Assembly: GCA_028281865.1 (NCBI GenBank)
Contig: JANQJB010000166.1
Span: 18,015-82,014 of the forward strand
Source of the DNA: Marinagarivorans sp.
GTDB lineage: Bacteria; Pseudomonadota; Gammaproteobacteria; Pseudomonadales; Cellvibrionaceae
Direction: 5' to 3'
DNA: 64,000 nt
Part shown: positions 9,981-19,996 of the stretch, piece by piece
Position numbering within the stretch: position 1 is the stretch's first letter
Layout of the letters: every line of letters begins with the position of its first letter
Notes under the pieces: generated by a model
Told to the model about the DNA's origin: nothing
Seen by the model: the letters and a program-made list of their open reading frames with translations, nothing else
Databases searched by the model: none
Made by a program: the position numbers and the translations under genes

Positions 9981-10835
9981 CTACAGTTGCTTTATTTTTA
10001 TATTGCGATAATAGATTTCTGCCCACTCAGCTTGTAACGCGATATTGCCCTCAGCGAGTGGGAGAATTTGGTCTGCCTGATTTTTATATGCCATATCGTA
10101 AATTTGGTTAACTAATTTTCCATTTAAATAAAATAATGCGGATTTATTTTTTCTTACCACAATGTCGATATAGTTCCACTCACCGCGCTCCCTCTCCATT
10201 GCCTCTGTTGTTCTATTCGAGCGTCGATTAGGCGACCCGTCACCAAAAACTATCGGCTCAGCATCGCGCTTCCAATAGGCTCTTTTTTGCTTTGGGTCAT
10301 AACCCATACTCGATGCCTTAGCGAGCGTTTTACCCAACACCCATAAATCACCTGAAACATAAGGGTCTCCGGGCACCCCTGCACCAATTTGCATTTCTAC
10401 AGAGGCTGGCCAAACGACACTTAAATCGGAGTGACAATGAAATAATACTCCGGCATCACGCACTGCTTCAGCGCGCGGCGCAAAGCGTTTTTCTCCCCAT
10501 TTATATTCGAGCTGTAAATGATAATTCTCGTACTTTTTATCACTGACAATTGTTGCGTGATATTGCGGTGAGCCCTCCGTCGCACTGGCGTAGACATGAA
10601 TGCTGTTATCGGTAACGGTAAAAATTTCTTCAATAGGTAAGCTTTGATTATCGCCGCCTTTTTCTCCACGATACATGCTCCAACCCGACAAATCCTTTCC
10701 ATTAAACAAATACTCCCACTCGGCCTTGTGCTCTATCGCCGGCGGAGGTGCCGTGCTAACACAACTCGTCAAAACCGATACCAACAATATATTTGTAACG
10801 GTGAGAAAACTGCGCTTGGTATTTCTTCTATTCAT
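9981..10835 (-). CDS. DUF1080 (3-keto-disaccharide hydrolase-like) lipoprotein
   Basis: 284 residues. The N-terminus has a hydrophobic segment ending in LTSC, a lipobox, so the mature protein is probably a lipoprotein from about residue 25. The body is one DUF1080 domain: EYLFNGKDLSGWSMYRG at the start, then YENYHLQLEYKWGEKRF, DAGVLFHCHSD, SVEMQIGAG and the closing WAEIYYRNIKIKQL strand. The family is a lectin-like jelly roll, and characterised members hydrolyse 3-keto-glycosides. It sits upstream of the giant malectin/copper-oxidase gene on the same strand with a 378-nt gap, so it may belong to the same function but probably not to the same transcript. A second DUF1080 domain occurs at the end of the 25841-29530 protein. 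Domain assignment is firm; the reaction is inferred. Confidence 0.85.
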   Translation of the reverse strand: MNRRNTKRSFLTVTNILLVSVLTSCVSTAPPPAIEHKAEWEYLFNGKDLSGWSMYRGEKGGDNQSLPIEEIFTVTDNSIHVYASATEGSPQYHATIVSDKKYENYHLQLEYKWGEKRFAPRAEAVRDAGVLFHCHSDLSVVWPASVEMQIGAGVPGDPYVSGDLWVLGKTLAKASSMGYDPKQKRAYWKRDAEPIVFGDGSPNRRSNRTTEAMERERGEWNYIDIVVRKNKSALFYLNGKLVNQIYDMAYKNQADQILPLAEGNIALQAEWAEIYYRNIKIKQL

Positions 10836-10881
10836 AAGCTTAATCTGGCAATCTGTTTAGGAGCAAAATAAGACAAAACCG

Positions 10882-11181
10882 CTACACATCAGGGCTGCGA
10901 ACGTAATCGAGTTCAATAAAATCCGATACTTGTTTCAGCCAATAATTTTCGACAAAGGCAATATGTTGCGGATGGTTATTATAAGCCTCGTATGCATGCT
11001 GAGTTTCAAAGTACATCGAAAGCGCATATTCAAAGGAGTTTTTTTTGCCTACCTGTTTCAGCACTTCAAACTCCTCCACTGCGGCAATTTCTGATAGCGC
11101 GCGCGCCGCGCAAAAAAAGGCACGAATATCACCTTCTTCTAGATTTGGTTTAAACTGAAACGCAACCGTATGTTGAATCAT
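10882..11181 (-). CDS. Dabb (stress-response A/B barrel) domain protein
   Basis: 99 residues from ATG 11181; AAGGTG 8 nt upstream favours it over the GTG at 11190. The start MIQHTVAFQFKP and the later NNHPQHIAFVENYW match the dimeric alpha-beta barrel (Dabb) family, small cytoplasmic proteins about 100 residues long. Members are often found beside sugar-metabolism genes, including DUF1080 genes, but have no single known reaction. The gene lies 46 nt upstream of the DUF1080 lipoprotein on the same strand, so the two are likely co-transcribed. No signal peptide is present. The specific function cannot be given from sequence. Confidence 0.8.
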   Translation of the reverse strand: MIQHTVAFQFKPNLEEGDIRAFFCAARALSEIAAVEEFEVLKQVGKKNSFEYALSMYFETQHAYEAYNNHPQHIAFVENYWLKQVSDFIELDYVRSPDV

Positions 11182-11190
11182 CGCCGACAC

Positions 11191-12067
11191 ACCTTATTTT
11201 TACAGAATCTTATTCTAACAAGACGCGGAAATATCCGTCAGCCCTTGTATTACAATTACCTAGATTGCGATCACACGGCGGTGTGTTAAATACGATTTCG
11301 GGGTGATGTGCGCCATTGCAGCCTATGATTGATTACAATTAAATGGCGTTCACGAATTTTGCACTAAAGTAGATAGCAATTACTCAAATAAGTAGCCTAG
11401 GCAACGCTAGGCTATCGCGGGATAAATATATTTAGTAGGACAACGGCACTTGGCGACTTCAACTTACGAGTTAAGAGCCTTAACATATCTTCACAAAGCA
11501 TGTTCTAATTCCTTGCCAGCTCTAACGTTAAGCTCAATAACTTTGTTGATGGTTATAATCTTAGGGTTTACCCTAAGCTAAATAGTCCATTTTAACTATG
11601 CATTTAAATATCCATTTAGTTATCCGTTAATGCTCTCAGAAGCCAATGGGTCGGCGCTTTACATGCACCATTATATTTTTAAAATTAACTTTATTTTACT
11701 TGTATAATTTATACTTTTTATTCTTCAGTTTCTTCTCTTCCCTTATATAAAACTCTATTCCCTTATATAAAACTCGCTCTATAAACGCGCACTCTTTAGA
11801 ACTCCAATTCCCTTTATCCCGACTCTTATTACCTCCTAATTTTCTAAGCGTGTTTTCGAGTAATCGGCCGAGTTCGCATGTAATCTCACTTACTCAACAA
11901 ACCGTTCCAATTATATTTAGGTCTTCACAATCAGTAAGGCCCGGTGTGCTAAGTGAGAGAAAAAAAGTGCTTAAATGCATCAATATTTCGCCGTTACCAC
12001 CCAAGCCCACCTCATTCAAATAGTTTTCGCTGTATCATGTAGCTTCACCACCGCTAGAGACTAAACA
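11191..12067. other. AT-rich intergenic region with a short tandem direct repeat
   Basis: No coding region is supported in these 877 nt. An 18-bp sequence is repeated exactly at 11738-11755 and 11758-11775 (period 20, TTCCCTTATATAAAACTC). A 7-bp stem hairpin lies at 11393-11414 (TAGCCTA/TAGGCTA). The region separates the divergent Dabb gene and the LytS-type kinase gene, so it should hold promoters for both. A functional reading of the repeat (operator) is inference. Confidence 0.5.
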
Positions 12068-13366
12068 ATGTATAACACTTGGCTAGAACATATCATGCTG
12101 CTTTTTCAAGGCTGTAGCGTGGTCATCACGGCCGGAATTTTGTTGTTCAGCATTCCCGCTCTGCGCCAAAACTTGTTGGAGCGCAATACGAACATCAAAA
12201 TCCAATTTGCTGTTGTTGTTTTATTTAGTGTACTAGCAATTTACGGCACCCACGCAGGAAAAGTAGTGAAGCTCGACGGCGCGTTAATCGAAGAGTCCAG
12301 CGGACAACTTTCCGGAGCGCAGGCAGTGATTAATTTTCGCGACATCGTGGTAGTCACCGCCGGGCTCGCCGCAGGACCCTGGTGCGGGCTGGCCGTGGGA
12401 ACGGTTGCAGGAGTAGAACGCTACATGCTCGGAGGTTTTACTGCACTGCCGTGCGCACTAGCCAGCATTTTATGTGGTGTTTTTGCGGGCTATATGCGCC
12501 AGCGTAACAGAACGATGCTGACACCCTTTAAGGCATCTCTTGTTGGAGCAAGCTCTGTCGGGTTGCAGATGGGACTGATCTTGCTGTTAGCACGACCATT
12601 ACCATGGGCTGTGGAGTTTGTACAACAGACGGGCGTTCCAGTATTGCTAACTGCGACAATAGCATGTTACGCATTTCAACAAGTGTTATACGGCCTTGGT
12701 AAAATTCACTCCGATCTAACAGCAAGGCAAATCGAAGTAAGAGCGCAACGCGCGGAAATTAGAGCTTTACACGCACAAATTGAACCTCATTTTTTAATGA
12801 ATGTATTAAATGCTATTAAAGCATTAATACGCTTAGACCAGGATAAAGCTCGCCACTACGTCACGCTGCTAGCAGAATTTTTAAGGGATACACGTGCGTA
12901 TGCAGTATTAGACTTAATTGAAATTAGCGATGAATTGTCGCATCTGAGAAAATACTTAGATTTTCAGCAATTGAGGTTCGAAAAAAAAGTTAACTATCGG
13001 GAAATCATTGAAAACGAAAAATTATTAAAATATAAATTACCACCCAGGACACTGCTTACGCTTGTTGAGAATTCACTCATTCATGGATTCTCCTCCGAGC
13101 AGAACGAATATCAAATCACGATTCATATTTCTCAGGACAATGATCGGCTCGAGATCTTAATCAGTGACAATGGAGTAGGTATAGAAAAGAATAAATTGCC
13201 GCTACTGGGGAAAAAACCGGTCGACTCCAAAAAAAGCGGTGGAGGCCTCGGCATATACCACTTACAAAAAACATTAAATGAGTTTTATAACGACGCAAAT
13301 GTACTCGCCATATCAAATAATCCTACTGGAATTGGCGCCAGAGTAAAAATCTCAATACCGGCGTGA
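12068..13366 (+). CDS. LytS-family sensor histidine kinase
   Basis: 432 residues. The N-terminal half (about 1-205) is hydrophobic, with several membrane segments and the 5TMR-LytS features LSGAQAVINFRDIVVVTAG and GVERYMLGG. It is followed by the short His_kinase domain with the phospho-acceptor motif QIEPHFLMNVLNAIKAL (His241) and an HATPase domain with VENSLIHGF and GGGLGIYHLQ. Most relatives have FLFN, so the Met in FLMN is a mild variant. The GAF domain found in many LytS proteins is absent. It senses an unknown signal at the inner membrane and should phosphorylate the LytTR regulator 206 nt downstream. Family assignment is firm. Confidence 0.92.
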   Translation: MYNTWLEHIMLLFQGCSVVITAGILLFSIPALRQNLLERNTNIKIQFAVVVLFSVLAIYGTHAGKVVKLDGALIEESSGQLSGAQAVINFRDIVVVTAGLAAGPWCGLAVGTVAGVERYMLGGFTALPCALASILCGVFAGYMRQRNRTMLTPFKASLVGASSVGLQMGLILLLARPLPWAVEFVQQTGVPVLLTATIACYAFQQVLYGLGKIHSDLTARQIEVRAQRAEIRALHAQIEPHFLMNVLNAIKALIRLDQDKARHYVTLLAEFLRDTRAYAVLDLIEISDELSHLRKYLDFQQLRFEKKVNYREIIENEKLLKYKLPPRTLLTLVENSLIHGFSSEQNEYQITIHISQDNDRLEILISDNGVGIEKNKLPLLGKKPVDSKKSGGGLGIYHLQKTLNEFYNDANVLAISNNPTGIGARVKISIPA

Positions 13367-13572
13367 ATCCAACTTAAAATAAGCGAGTGCCGTCGAGATA
13401 TGGAGAAAGCGAGAGATGAAATAGATTCCTGCATCGAGCAGGTATCGATGCAGATATTAGGGCAAAGCAGGAGCACGCCAAATTTACACACGTAAATACG
13501 CAGCCTTTAACGCCGTATCAACAATACATAGTGATTTTGAGACGGATTATAATAAAAATTGAGGTACCGAAA

Positions 13573-14346
13573 ATGATAAAAGTCATGATTACCGACGATG
13601 AACCGCTAAGCAGAAATGAGCTTAAATATTTGTTGTCGAAGTACGACGACATCAATGTCATTTCAGAAGCGCATTCGTTCTCTAGTGCGATTGATCAAAT
13701 TAAGTCGCAACGACCTGATCTTGTGTTTCTCGACATTCAAATGGAGGAAGAGGATACAGGATTAAAAATTGCTCAGAGAATTTCTACATTTGAATTTGCT
13801 CCGCTAATCATTTTCATCACATCTCACGCGCAACACGCGTTGGATGCCTATGACTTTAGCCCTTTGCATTACTTGCTCAAGCCAATTGCCGAAGGAAAAC
13901 TTGCTTTAGCATTAGACCGCGCGAGGGAGCTTGTCGGAGAAAATGTCACCAGTTCACCGGACACGCGCAAACTCAGCATCAAATATCGCAGCATCGATCG
14001 AACTGGCGAGATTGTTCGGCCGCTGGTATACCTTACCGCGAGCGAAATTATTTACATCCACAAAGATAAAATGAGCAATACAGTTACCGTTTACGCAACA
14101 AAAGGTCGTATATACAACGGTATTCGGCAAACTCTGCAACAGTTTGAAGACGAATTAAAAAGCGATAAATTCTTTCGTGTACACACAAGCTATCTCGTCA
14201 ATTTGGATTTCGCAAGTGGGCAAAAGAAACGTAGTCAATCAAACGAAAATTATGTGTTGCAACTCGAAGGATCGGAGAAAGAACTGCCCATAAGTAAATT
14301 AAAATATCCCGCATTAAAAACCCGCCTGGATCAGGCGCAAGTTTAG
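13573..14346 (+). CDS. LytTR-type response regulator
   Basis: 257 residues from ATG 13573, supported by GAGGT 7 nt upstream; the upstream start at 13531 has no such site. The receiver domain (about 1-125) has ITDDEP at the acidic pocket, phospho-acceptor Asp54 in DLVFLDIQ, and Lys in HYLLKPI. The C-terminal LytTR DNA-binding domain (about 150-255) shows IIYIHKDKMSNTVTVY, LQQFEDEL and FFRVHTSYLVN. It pairs with the LytS-type kinase immediately upstream; LytTR proteins bind direct repeats near promoters. The exact 20-bp-period repeat at 11738-11775 upstream of the kinase could be an autoregulatory site, which is inference. No terminator is obvious after it. Confidence 0.92.
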   Translation: MIKVMITDDEPLSRNELKYLLSKYDDINVISEAHSFSSAIDQIKSQRPDLVFLDIQMEEEDTGLKIAQRISTFEFAPLIIFITSHAQHALDAYDFSPLHYLLKPIAEGKLALALDRARELVGENVTSSPDTRKLSIKYRSIDRTGEIVRPLVYLTASEIIYIHKDKMSNTVTVYATKGRIYNGIRQTLQQFEDELKSDKFFRVHTSYLVNLDFASGQKKRSQSNENYVLQLEGSEKELPISKLKYPALKTRLDQAQV

Positions 14347-14474
14347 CAGTACATTCTTAGGCCTTGTATTTAGTCGAACGTAAAAAACTTGCAATTTGAG
14401 AGGTCAATTTTATTGATTATTATCAATAAAATCAATTGTTTACAAGTTTTTTACATTCCACTATTTATCGATAA

Positions 14475-15164
14475 TCAATCTGTTTTTTCAGCCGTGACAC
14501 TGTATATCATACCGCCTAGTCGACTCTCAATGTTAATAGCACTTAAGCGAGCCGACTCACACAGTTCTAAACATTGGGTCTGATCGAAGTATGATGAATG
14601 TTTGCCCCATGAACGCAGAGCAACAGCGGAAAAGCCTCGTAATTTTTTCCTTTGCGAATACTTTTGGATGTTATCCAAGGTCATCAAATCACTGGGTAAT
14701 AGAAAAGATATTTTACCACCAACATTTAATACCCGTTTCATTTCTTCGATAGCGTCTTCAGCATTCGATACAATATTTAGAACGGAGGCAGCAATGACAA
14801 AATCGAATTGACCATCCTGAAAAGGAAGCGCGTCAATCTCGGCTTTTGAAAATTTCAACTTCAGTTGCGCATTATTATTTATTAATGCATTGGCGTTTTC
14901 TTCGGCAGTTTTGACCATCGATTTAGAGCGGTCAACAGCCTCCACAATATAGCCTGAATTTGCCAAATACTGTGCCAACAGCCCCGGCCCACATCCCACT
15001 TCTAATAAAATGTCGCCGGGGTGCCCTTGCAACCCATTTACCCAATTTTCGTGCAATCGGCGATACCAATTCAACTGATAAAGCCTTCCAAATAGCTTTG
15101 CAGGATTGCTCGCCATCAGCCAGCGGATATAAAGCCGATAAAACAAATCGCTTTTGTAACGCAT
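14475..15164 (-). CDS. Class I SAM-dependent methyltransferase
   Basis: 229 residues, soluble. The SAM-binding motif I is LLEVGCGPGLLAQYLA, followed by an acidic residue after strand 2 (VEAVDRS), motif II region FDFVIAASVLNIVSNAEDA, and GGKISFLLPSD. This is the Methyltransf_11/UbiE-like fold. The substrate is not evident; the N-terminal LFGRLYQLNWYRRLHENW resembles small-molecule or phospholipid methyltransferases, but the resemblance is weak. It is convergent with the LytTR regulator and divergent from the ECF sigma gene, with no functional link suggested by position. The 280-nt gap upstream holds the promoters for both directions. Confidence 0.8.
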   Translation of the reverse strand: MRYKSDLFYRLYIRWLMASNPAKLFGRLYQLNWYRRLHENWVNGLQGHPGDILLEVGCGPGLLAQYLANSGYIVEAVDRSKSMVKTAEENANALINNNAQLKLKFSKAEIDALPFQDGQFDFVIAASVLNIVSNAEDAIEEMKRVLNVGGKISFLLPSDLMTLDNIQKYSQRKKLRGFSAVALRSWGKHSSYFDQTQCLELCESARLSAINIESRLGGMIYSVTAEKTD

Positions 15165-15444
15165 ATCAACCCCTGGTGCAGATCGAGCGTCGCTGCGGCT
15201 TAAACGCGGGCTTCTAAGCGCGCTGTCACAGGACAGTAAGCGTGATTCAAGATCACCCTTGGCTAAAGACTATATAACCAACCTATCTCGCCTCAAACCT
15301 TACCGCATTCGTTTTGATGTATCAATCTCGCTTTACCGCCTTACAAACGGCGTCAGCCTCTATTTAGTCTGTACAATGAGGCGAAATGTGCGTTACATTA
15401 ATTATGTCGCTCATGTTGATGACTAATTCAAGAAACAAATAAAA

Positions 15445-15942
15445 ATGAAACGTAGTAACTTTATTAAATCGATATTTCTTGAATACCAGCTTGAATTAAA
15501 ACGCTATATATCCCAAAAACTGGGTGGCCAAGTTGAAGCTGAGGAAATTGTGCAAGATACATTTCACAATGTCTTGCGCAGCGAAAACCCTGAGTCAATT
15601 GAAAACCCCCGCGCCTACCTATATAAAACAGCTTATAATCTTGCTTTAAATCGTATCCGTAGCCAAAAGCATCACGAAAATTATCTTGCGCAACACAACT
15701 ATTCTGCCGAAGAAGCCCCATCGCCGGAAAGAACCGTTAGCGCATTACGAGACTTAGAAGCGGTACAAAATGCACTGGATCACCTGCCGCAAAAATGCCG
15801 TCAGGCTTTTATTTTAAGTCGAGTACAATCAAAGACTTACAGCGAAATTGCCGAAGAGTTAAATGTTTCTACTAGTGCGGTGGAAAAATACATGATTCGC
15901 ACGCTGGAATACTTACGAGAAGTTTTAGATAAGGAAAGTTAG
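15445..15942 (+). CDS. ECF RNA polymerase sigma factor, FecI-like
   Basis: 165 residues. Region 2 (VEAEEIVQDTFHNVL, then ENPRAYLYKTAYNLALNRIR) and region 4 (LDHLPQKCRQAFILSRVQ, YSEIAEELNVSTSAVEKYM) are complete, which is typical of iron/TonB surface-signalling sigma factors. It is followed after 89 nt by a FecR gene and then by an outer-membrane receptor with an STN domain. The three should form a cell-surface signalling unit in which receptor occupancy frees this sigma to transcribe the receptor gene. I found no clear Fur box in the upstream gap, so iron control is not shown. Assignment is firm; the inducer is unknown. Confidence 0.92.
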   Translation: MKRSNFIKSIFLEYQLELKRYISQKLGGQVEAEEIVQDTFHNVLRSENPESIENPRAYLYKTAYNLALNRIRSQKHHENYLAQHNYSAEEAPSPERTVSALRDLEAVQNALDHLPQKCRQAFILSRVQSKTYSEIAEELNVSTSAVEKYMIRTLEYLREVLDKES

Positions 15943-16031
15943 TTCTGCGGTGTCTTAATCATTAACAATGAGCGGAACAAAAACAAAATGAAAATAACTT
16001 TCGAAAAAACCATCAAATAAGAGAATGCGTC

Positions 16032-17051
16032 ATGACTGTTGACTCGTCAAAGGCGAATACTGAACGAGAACCCAATATTGAGAAAAAAGCCATTGAATGG
16101 CTGGCAAGGCTCCAAGCACCCGATCTAACAGCCGAACAAGAACGTGCTTTTTTTGAATGGTTAGAGGCCGATGAGAAACATCAAAAGGCCTATATCGAAG
16201 CCGAAAGCCTTTGGCAACGCGGCGAGGTAATCGCTCAGGCTGCAAACGTTTCCGGTAATCAAGATAAAGCAACTTCTGTATTTTCTCGGGCTCAATATTT
16301 CGAAGGCTGGCGAGTTGCTGCTGCGATTTTCTTGGTTGTAGTCGTCAGTGTTAGTTACTGGCAACTTCAACCAGCCCCTAAGCAAGCACAATGGCAGAGT
16401 TTCGCTACTGCCATAGGTGAACAAAACTCGTGGTTACTGGAGGATGGGTCCGAAGTTACACTTAATACACAGTCTAAGATACGTATTGACTTTAACTCGA
16501 ATGTTCGCGCCGTCTACCTTGATCAGGGCGAAGCGTTTTTTAAAGTGACGCATAAACCTTCACATCCGTTTGATGTTGTGACTAAGGCGGGCAGAATTCG
16601 CGTTCTAGGAACACAATTTTCTGTCTATCAAGCAGACAAACAAACACTTGTTACAGTTTTAGAAGGCAAGGTCGGCCTGGATACAAAAGGCTCAAGCCCA
16701 GAGCAATACACTGCAGACGCCACGGTAGCTGCCAACCAACAACTGTCTTTTGAACGTGCACAAAAGCAACTAAGTCCCAAAAAAATCAATGCAAATAGCG
16801 AGTTAGCCTGGCTAAAAAGCCAACTGATTTACCGTGGCGAAAGCTTGCAAACCGTTATCGATGAGTTAAATCGTTATTACCCGATGCAAATTCAATTAGA
16901 TGATAGTCAGCTAGCGACTCAAAAAGTTATTGCCGTCATTCAACTCGCGGAACTCGAAACTACCTTGGCAACGCTGGAAAACTCACTGCGTCTCAAAGCA
17001 CATGTCGACGAACAAAAAGGTACGGTAATATTGAGCGCGGCGGAAAATTAA
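16032..17051 (+). CDS. FecR-type anti-sigma/sigma regulator
   Basis: 339 residues. The N-terminal cytoplasmic DUF4880-like segment (about 15-55, AIEWLARLQAPDLTAEQE and HQKAYIEAESLW) should bind the sigma factor. A single membrane segment lies near residues 95-115 (VAAAIFLVVVVSVSYW). The periplasmic FecR domain follows (WLLEDGSEVTLNTQSKIR, GEAFFKVTHKPSHPFDV, GTQFSV). The C-terminal part (SLQTVIDELNRYYPMQIQL) resembles the STN-like domain that contacts the receptor. It lies between the ECF sigma and the receptor, all in the same direction. It passes the ligand signal from the outer-membrane receptor to the sigma factor. Confidence 0.92.
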   Translation: MTVDSSKANTEREPNIEKKAIEWLARLQAPDLTAEQERAFFEWLEADEKHQKAYIEAESLWQRGEVIAQAANVSGNQDKATSVFSRAQYFEGWRVAAAIFLVVVVSVSYWQLQPAPKQAQWQSFATAIGEQNSWLLEDGSEVTLNTQSKIRIDFNSNVRAVYLDQGEAFFKVTHKPSHPFDVVTKAGRIRVLGTQFSVYQADKQTLVTVLEGKVGLDTKGSSPEQYTADATVAANQQLSFERAQKQLSPKKINANSELAWLKSQLIYRGESLQTVIDELNRYYPMQIQLDDSQLATQKVIAVIQLAELETTLATLENSLRLKAHVDEQKGTVILSAAEN

Positions 17052-17320
17052 AAATCTTTATAAAAATCTTGAGGGGTCTCGTGAGTCACGTGTCCTAACA
17101 ATAGCAGCTCTGCGAATCAGTATTTAGACAAGTATTTAAGGAGTGAATAGGACTGTTAATGACTACAGGGAAGTTAGCAGAATGGAGCAGAATGGATTCA
17201 GCCTGCTGCTAAGCTATGGTGAGCCAGCACGAGACCATAATGCGGCTGCAAACCCTAAACACTTTTACGATGGTTCGACAGTAACTGAAAAGCGAATGCC
17301 TGCGTAACAATACAGTTAAA

Positions 17321-19996
17321 GTGAGACCACTGGCACTCAATTTTCATAACGGTGAGTTTAATATAGAAAAATCAGAAGTAGATTCTAGAGCACGTCAAAA
17401 CAAAACGATACCAAGCGTGATAGCTTTTAGCCAAACCAATGGAGTAATTTTACTTACCGCAGTTCTCAGAAGCTGTTTTATATTAATTTTAGTTTTTTAT
17501 ACTGCTCTGTTAAATGCCCAGCCTTTTACAAAGGAACAGAGACGCCCTCAACTTAACATTATTCATTTTGATTTACCTAGACAAAGCCTGCAGGTTTGCT
17601 TAGTTGAATTTGCACTACAAGCGAACGTTAATCTAATTGTACCTAATGAAATTGTCTCCGGTTTCTTTTCCGAACCGGTCATCGGCGCGTACACCGCGGA
17701 AAATGCATTAACGAAAATTCTGGCGAATACGCCGCTGAAATATCGTTTTCTCAAACACCCTCAAGCGCTCCTAATTGAACCTGTAGCGAAAAATGATGTA
17801 TCTCCCTCCTCTGCAAACAATGTCATATTGGAAGAAGTGACCGTTCGAGGAGTTCAGTATCCATTTTACTATTCAACCATAAGAGCTAGTTCACAAGTTC
17901 ACAATAACCTTTCAACGTTTGACACTGCCCGATACATTAACGTTTTACCCAAGCAACTTGTGATTGATCAGCACCCCGATGACCTCAGCGATGTGCTGCG
18001 TTACAGCAGTGGTATCACACCTGCAGATGGGCTGGCAGACAGTAACGACGACTTTTTTATTCGCGGCTTTCCAAGGAATGCTTTGTATATAGATGGCTTT
18101 CGTCTAGAGCAAAACAACGGTATCAAAATTCGTCCTGCGACTATCGAAAACATTGAGATCGTAAAAGGCCCGTCGACCTTATTTTACGGGCAGGCCGAGC
18201 CGGGAGGAATTGTTAATATCATTCGCAAGAAGCCGCGATTAAATGGGCAAAATACAGTATCCATATCGACCGGATCGGGTAATTTGACCGAACTCTATAG
18301 CGATTTAAATTCACCCGCATTTTTAAATAACAGGGCGCTTACTCGAGTTATTGTAGAAAAACAACGTCAGTCTGAATTCAGAGATTGGAATTCACTTGAG
18401 CACGAGTTAATTGCGCCCTCCCTAAGCTGGCAATTTAGTCAAGCTACATCGTTTAACGTCGGCGCAGAACTTCAGCGCATTTCCCAAATCCGTGAGCAAG
18501 GTGCAATTGTGCTAACGCCAGAAAGCAACAACGTCAACCTTGTTGGCATTAAACTCGCAGGGCGTCAAGCACAACCGAATTTCGATAGCTCGTTTGCGTT
18601 GTTCAATGCGGAATTCACACATCATATAAACCGAGATTGGAATATCCGCGGAAAATTCTTTAGACAACGTGAAAATCGCCAAGGTGTTAGGGGTAGAGCA
18701 GATTTATTGCTCAGCGACGATATCCTAATTGAGTCCGATAACCTAAACCCGGATATAATTACCATTCCCATCGGCGGTATGGGCATAGAAATCCCGGTCG
18801 GTACGGAAATTAGCTCAGGCGAAGATCAATTTATTTCGGTTGCAACGCTGCAAAGCCTATATGATGAACGAGGAAAGACTCAGGCCCAGCTCATCCGATT
18901 TTCGTTAGACGGGACAGCAGACACAGGTGCAATCACCCACCACCTTGCGGCCGGGATCGACCAACAGCAAGAGCGGCTTTACGAAAATTTTACGCTTGAA
19001 GAACGCCACGATATACGCCAACTTAGCTTGAGCCAGCGCGAGCAAACAACAGCGCTTGATCAAATTGAAGCCGTCGTCAACAGTAACCCAAATCTGGGTG
19101 AGCTTTCCGTTATAGAACAAAGAATTCGTAACAACGATTACGGCATATACGCCCAAGATACCGTCGAGTTCAACGAATATTGGCTCGCATCCATCGGTGC
19201 ACGCTACACCGTCACAAACGCAAAGCTCGACAAATTTAACCAAACAGCCACTATCGATTTAAATCGATATGAAGCTCTCTCTTCCCAACTGGGTTTAATT
19301 TATAAGCCTAGTGCTAGCGCTTCATGGTATTTAAATTATAGTGAAGCTATGCGAGCAAACTATCAATTCGATGACATTGGGACAGCAATCGATAAACCAG
19401 AGTTATCCGAACAATTAGAGCTAGGCCTTAAATCTTTTTTACTCAATGGGAAATTTTTATCAACATTTTCACTGTTCTCGATTGACAAGAACAATATCGT
19501 CAACATTAATTTTGAAGAGGGTAAACGTGTTGCAAGCTTAGGCGGAAAACAACAAATAAATGGGCTTGACTTAGATTTCAGCTATCAAGTTTCGCGTTCT
19601 TTAAATATTATCGCCTCGGCTTCGTATCTAGATCCAAAAATCACTACGGGAGCTAATAGAAACAATCAACCAAAACTCGTGACAAATTATACTGGGAGTA
19701 TTTTTCTAAACTATCAAATCAAGCAAGGCGAAGCACGCGAGCTATCTTTTAACTTTGGCTCTTATACGGTGGGAGATCGATTTGTCGAGAACAACAACCA
19801 CACAGAGATTCCGGGTGTCACGGTATTTGATGCGGGTATAAGTTATCGTTACACAATCAACAAAACCAACGCCAAATTTCAAATCAATGTGCGTAACTTA
19901 ACGGATGAACTATATTTCTCAGCCGTCGAGGGTGCGATTAGAACCAACCGTGGATCAGGTCGAACAACGACAGCAACTTTGGCATTTTATTTTTAG
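17321..19996 (+). CDS. TonB-dependent siderophore-type receptor with signalling domain
   Basis: 891 residues from GTG 17321; this start is uncertain because the signal-peptide-like stretch (TAVLRSCFILILVFYTALL) lies at about 47-66 and another GTG is near 17418. The STN signalling domain is at about 80-140 (IIHFDLPRQSLQV). The plug is at about 195-290, with DVLRYSSGITPADG, FFIRGFPRNALYIDGF and ENIEIVKGPSTLFYGQAEPGG, and a 22-stranded-type barrel runs to a C-terminal TLAFYF. This matches FecA/FpvA-like ferric-siderophore receptors. The STN domain fits the sigma/FecR pair just upstream. Its stop overlaps by 3 nt, tail to tail, with the stop of the hybrid sensor gene on the other strand. The ligand cannot be named. 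Confidence 0.9.
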   Translation: MRPLALNFHNGEFNIEKSEVDSRARQNKTIPSVIAFSQTNGVILLTAVLRSCFILILVFYTALLNAQPFTKEQRRPQLNIIHFDLPRQSLQVCLVEFALQANVNLIVPNEIVSGFFSEPVIGAYTAENALTKILANTPLKYRFLKHPQALLIEPVAKNDVSPSSANNVILEEVTVRGVQYPFYYSTIRASSQVHNNLSTFDTARYINVLPKQLVIDQHPDDLSDVLRYSSGITPADGLADSNDDFFIRGFPRNALYIDGFRLEQNNGIKIRPATIENIEIVKGPSTLFYGQAEPGGIVNIIRKKPRLNGQNTVSISTGSGNLTELYSDLNSPAFLNNRALTRVIVEKQRQSEFRDWNSLEHELIAPSLSWQFSQATSFNVGAELQRISQIREQGAIVLTPESNNVNLVGIKLAGRQAQPNFDSSFALFNAEFTHHINRDWNIRGKFFRQRENRQGVRGRADLLLSDDILIESDNLNPDIITIPIGGMGIEIPVGTEISSGEDQFISVATLQSLYDERGKTQAQLIRFSLDGTADTGAITHHLAAGIDQQQERLYENFTLEERHDIRQLSLSQREQTTALDQIEAVVNSNPNLGELSVIEQRIRNNDYGIYAQDTVEFNEYWLASIGARYTVTNAKLDKFNQTATIDLNRYEALSSQLGLIYKPSASASWYLNYSEAMRANYQFDDIGTAIDKPELSEQLELGLKSFLLNGKFLSTFSLFSIDKNNIVNINFEEGKRVASLGGKQQINGLDLDFSYQVSRSLNIIASASYLDPKITTGANRNNQPKLVTNYTGSIFLNYQIKQGEARELSFNFGSYTVGDRFVENNNHTEIPGVTVFDAGISYRYTINKTNAKFQINVRNLTDELYFSAVEGAIRTNRGSGRTTTATLAFYF

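Noticed and set aside
15165..15444. Fur box before the first ECF sigma gene
   Set aside because: No convincing 19-bp GATAATGATAATCATTATC-like match was found.
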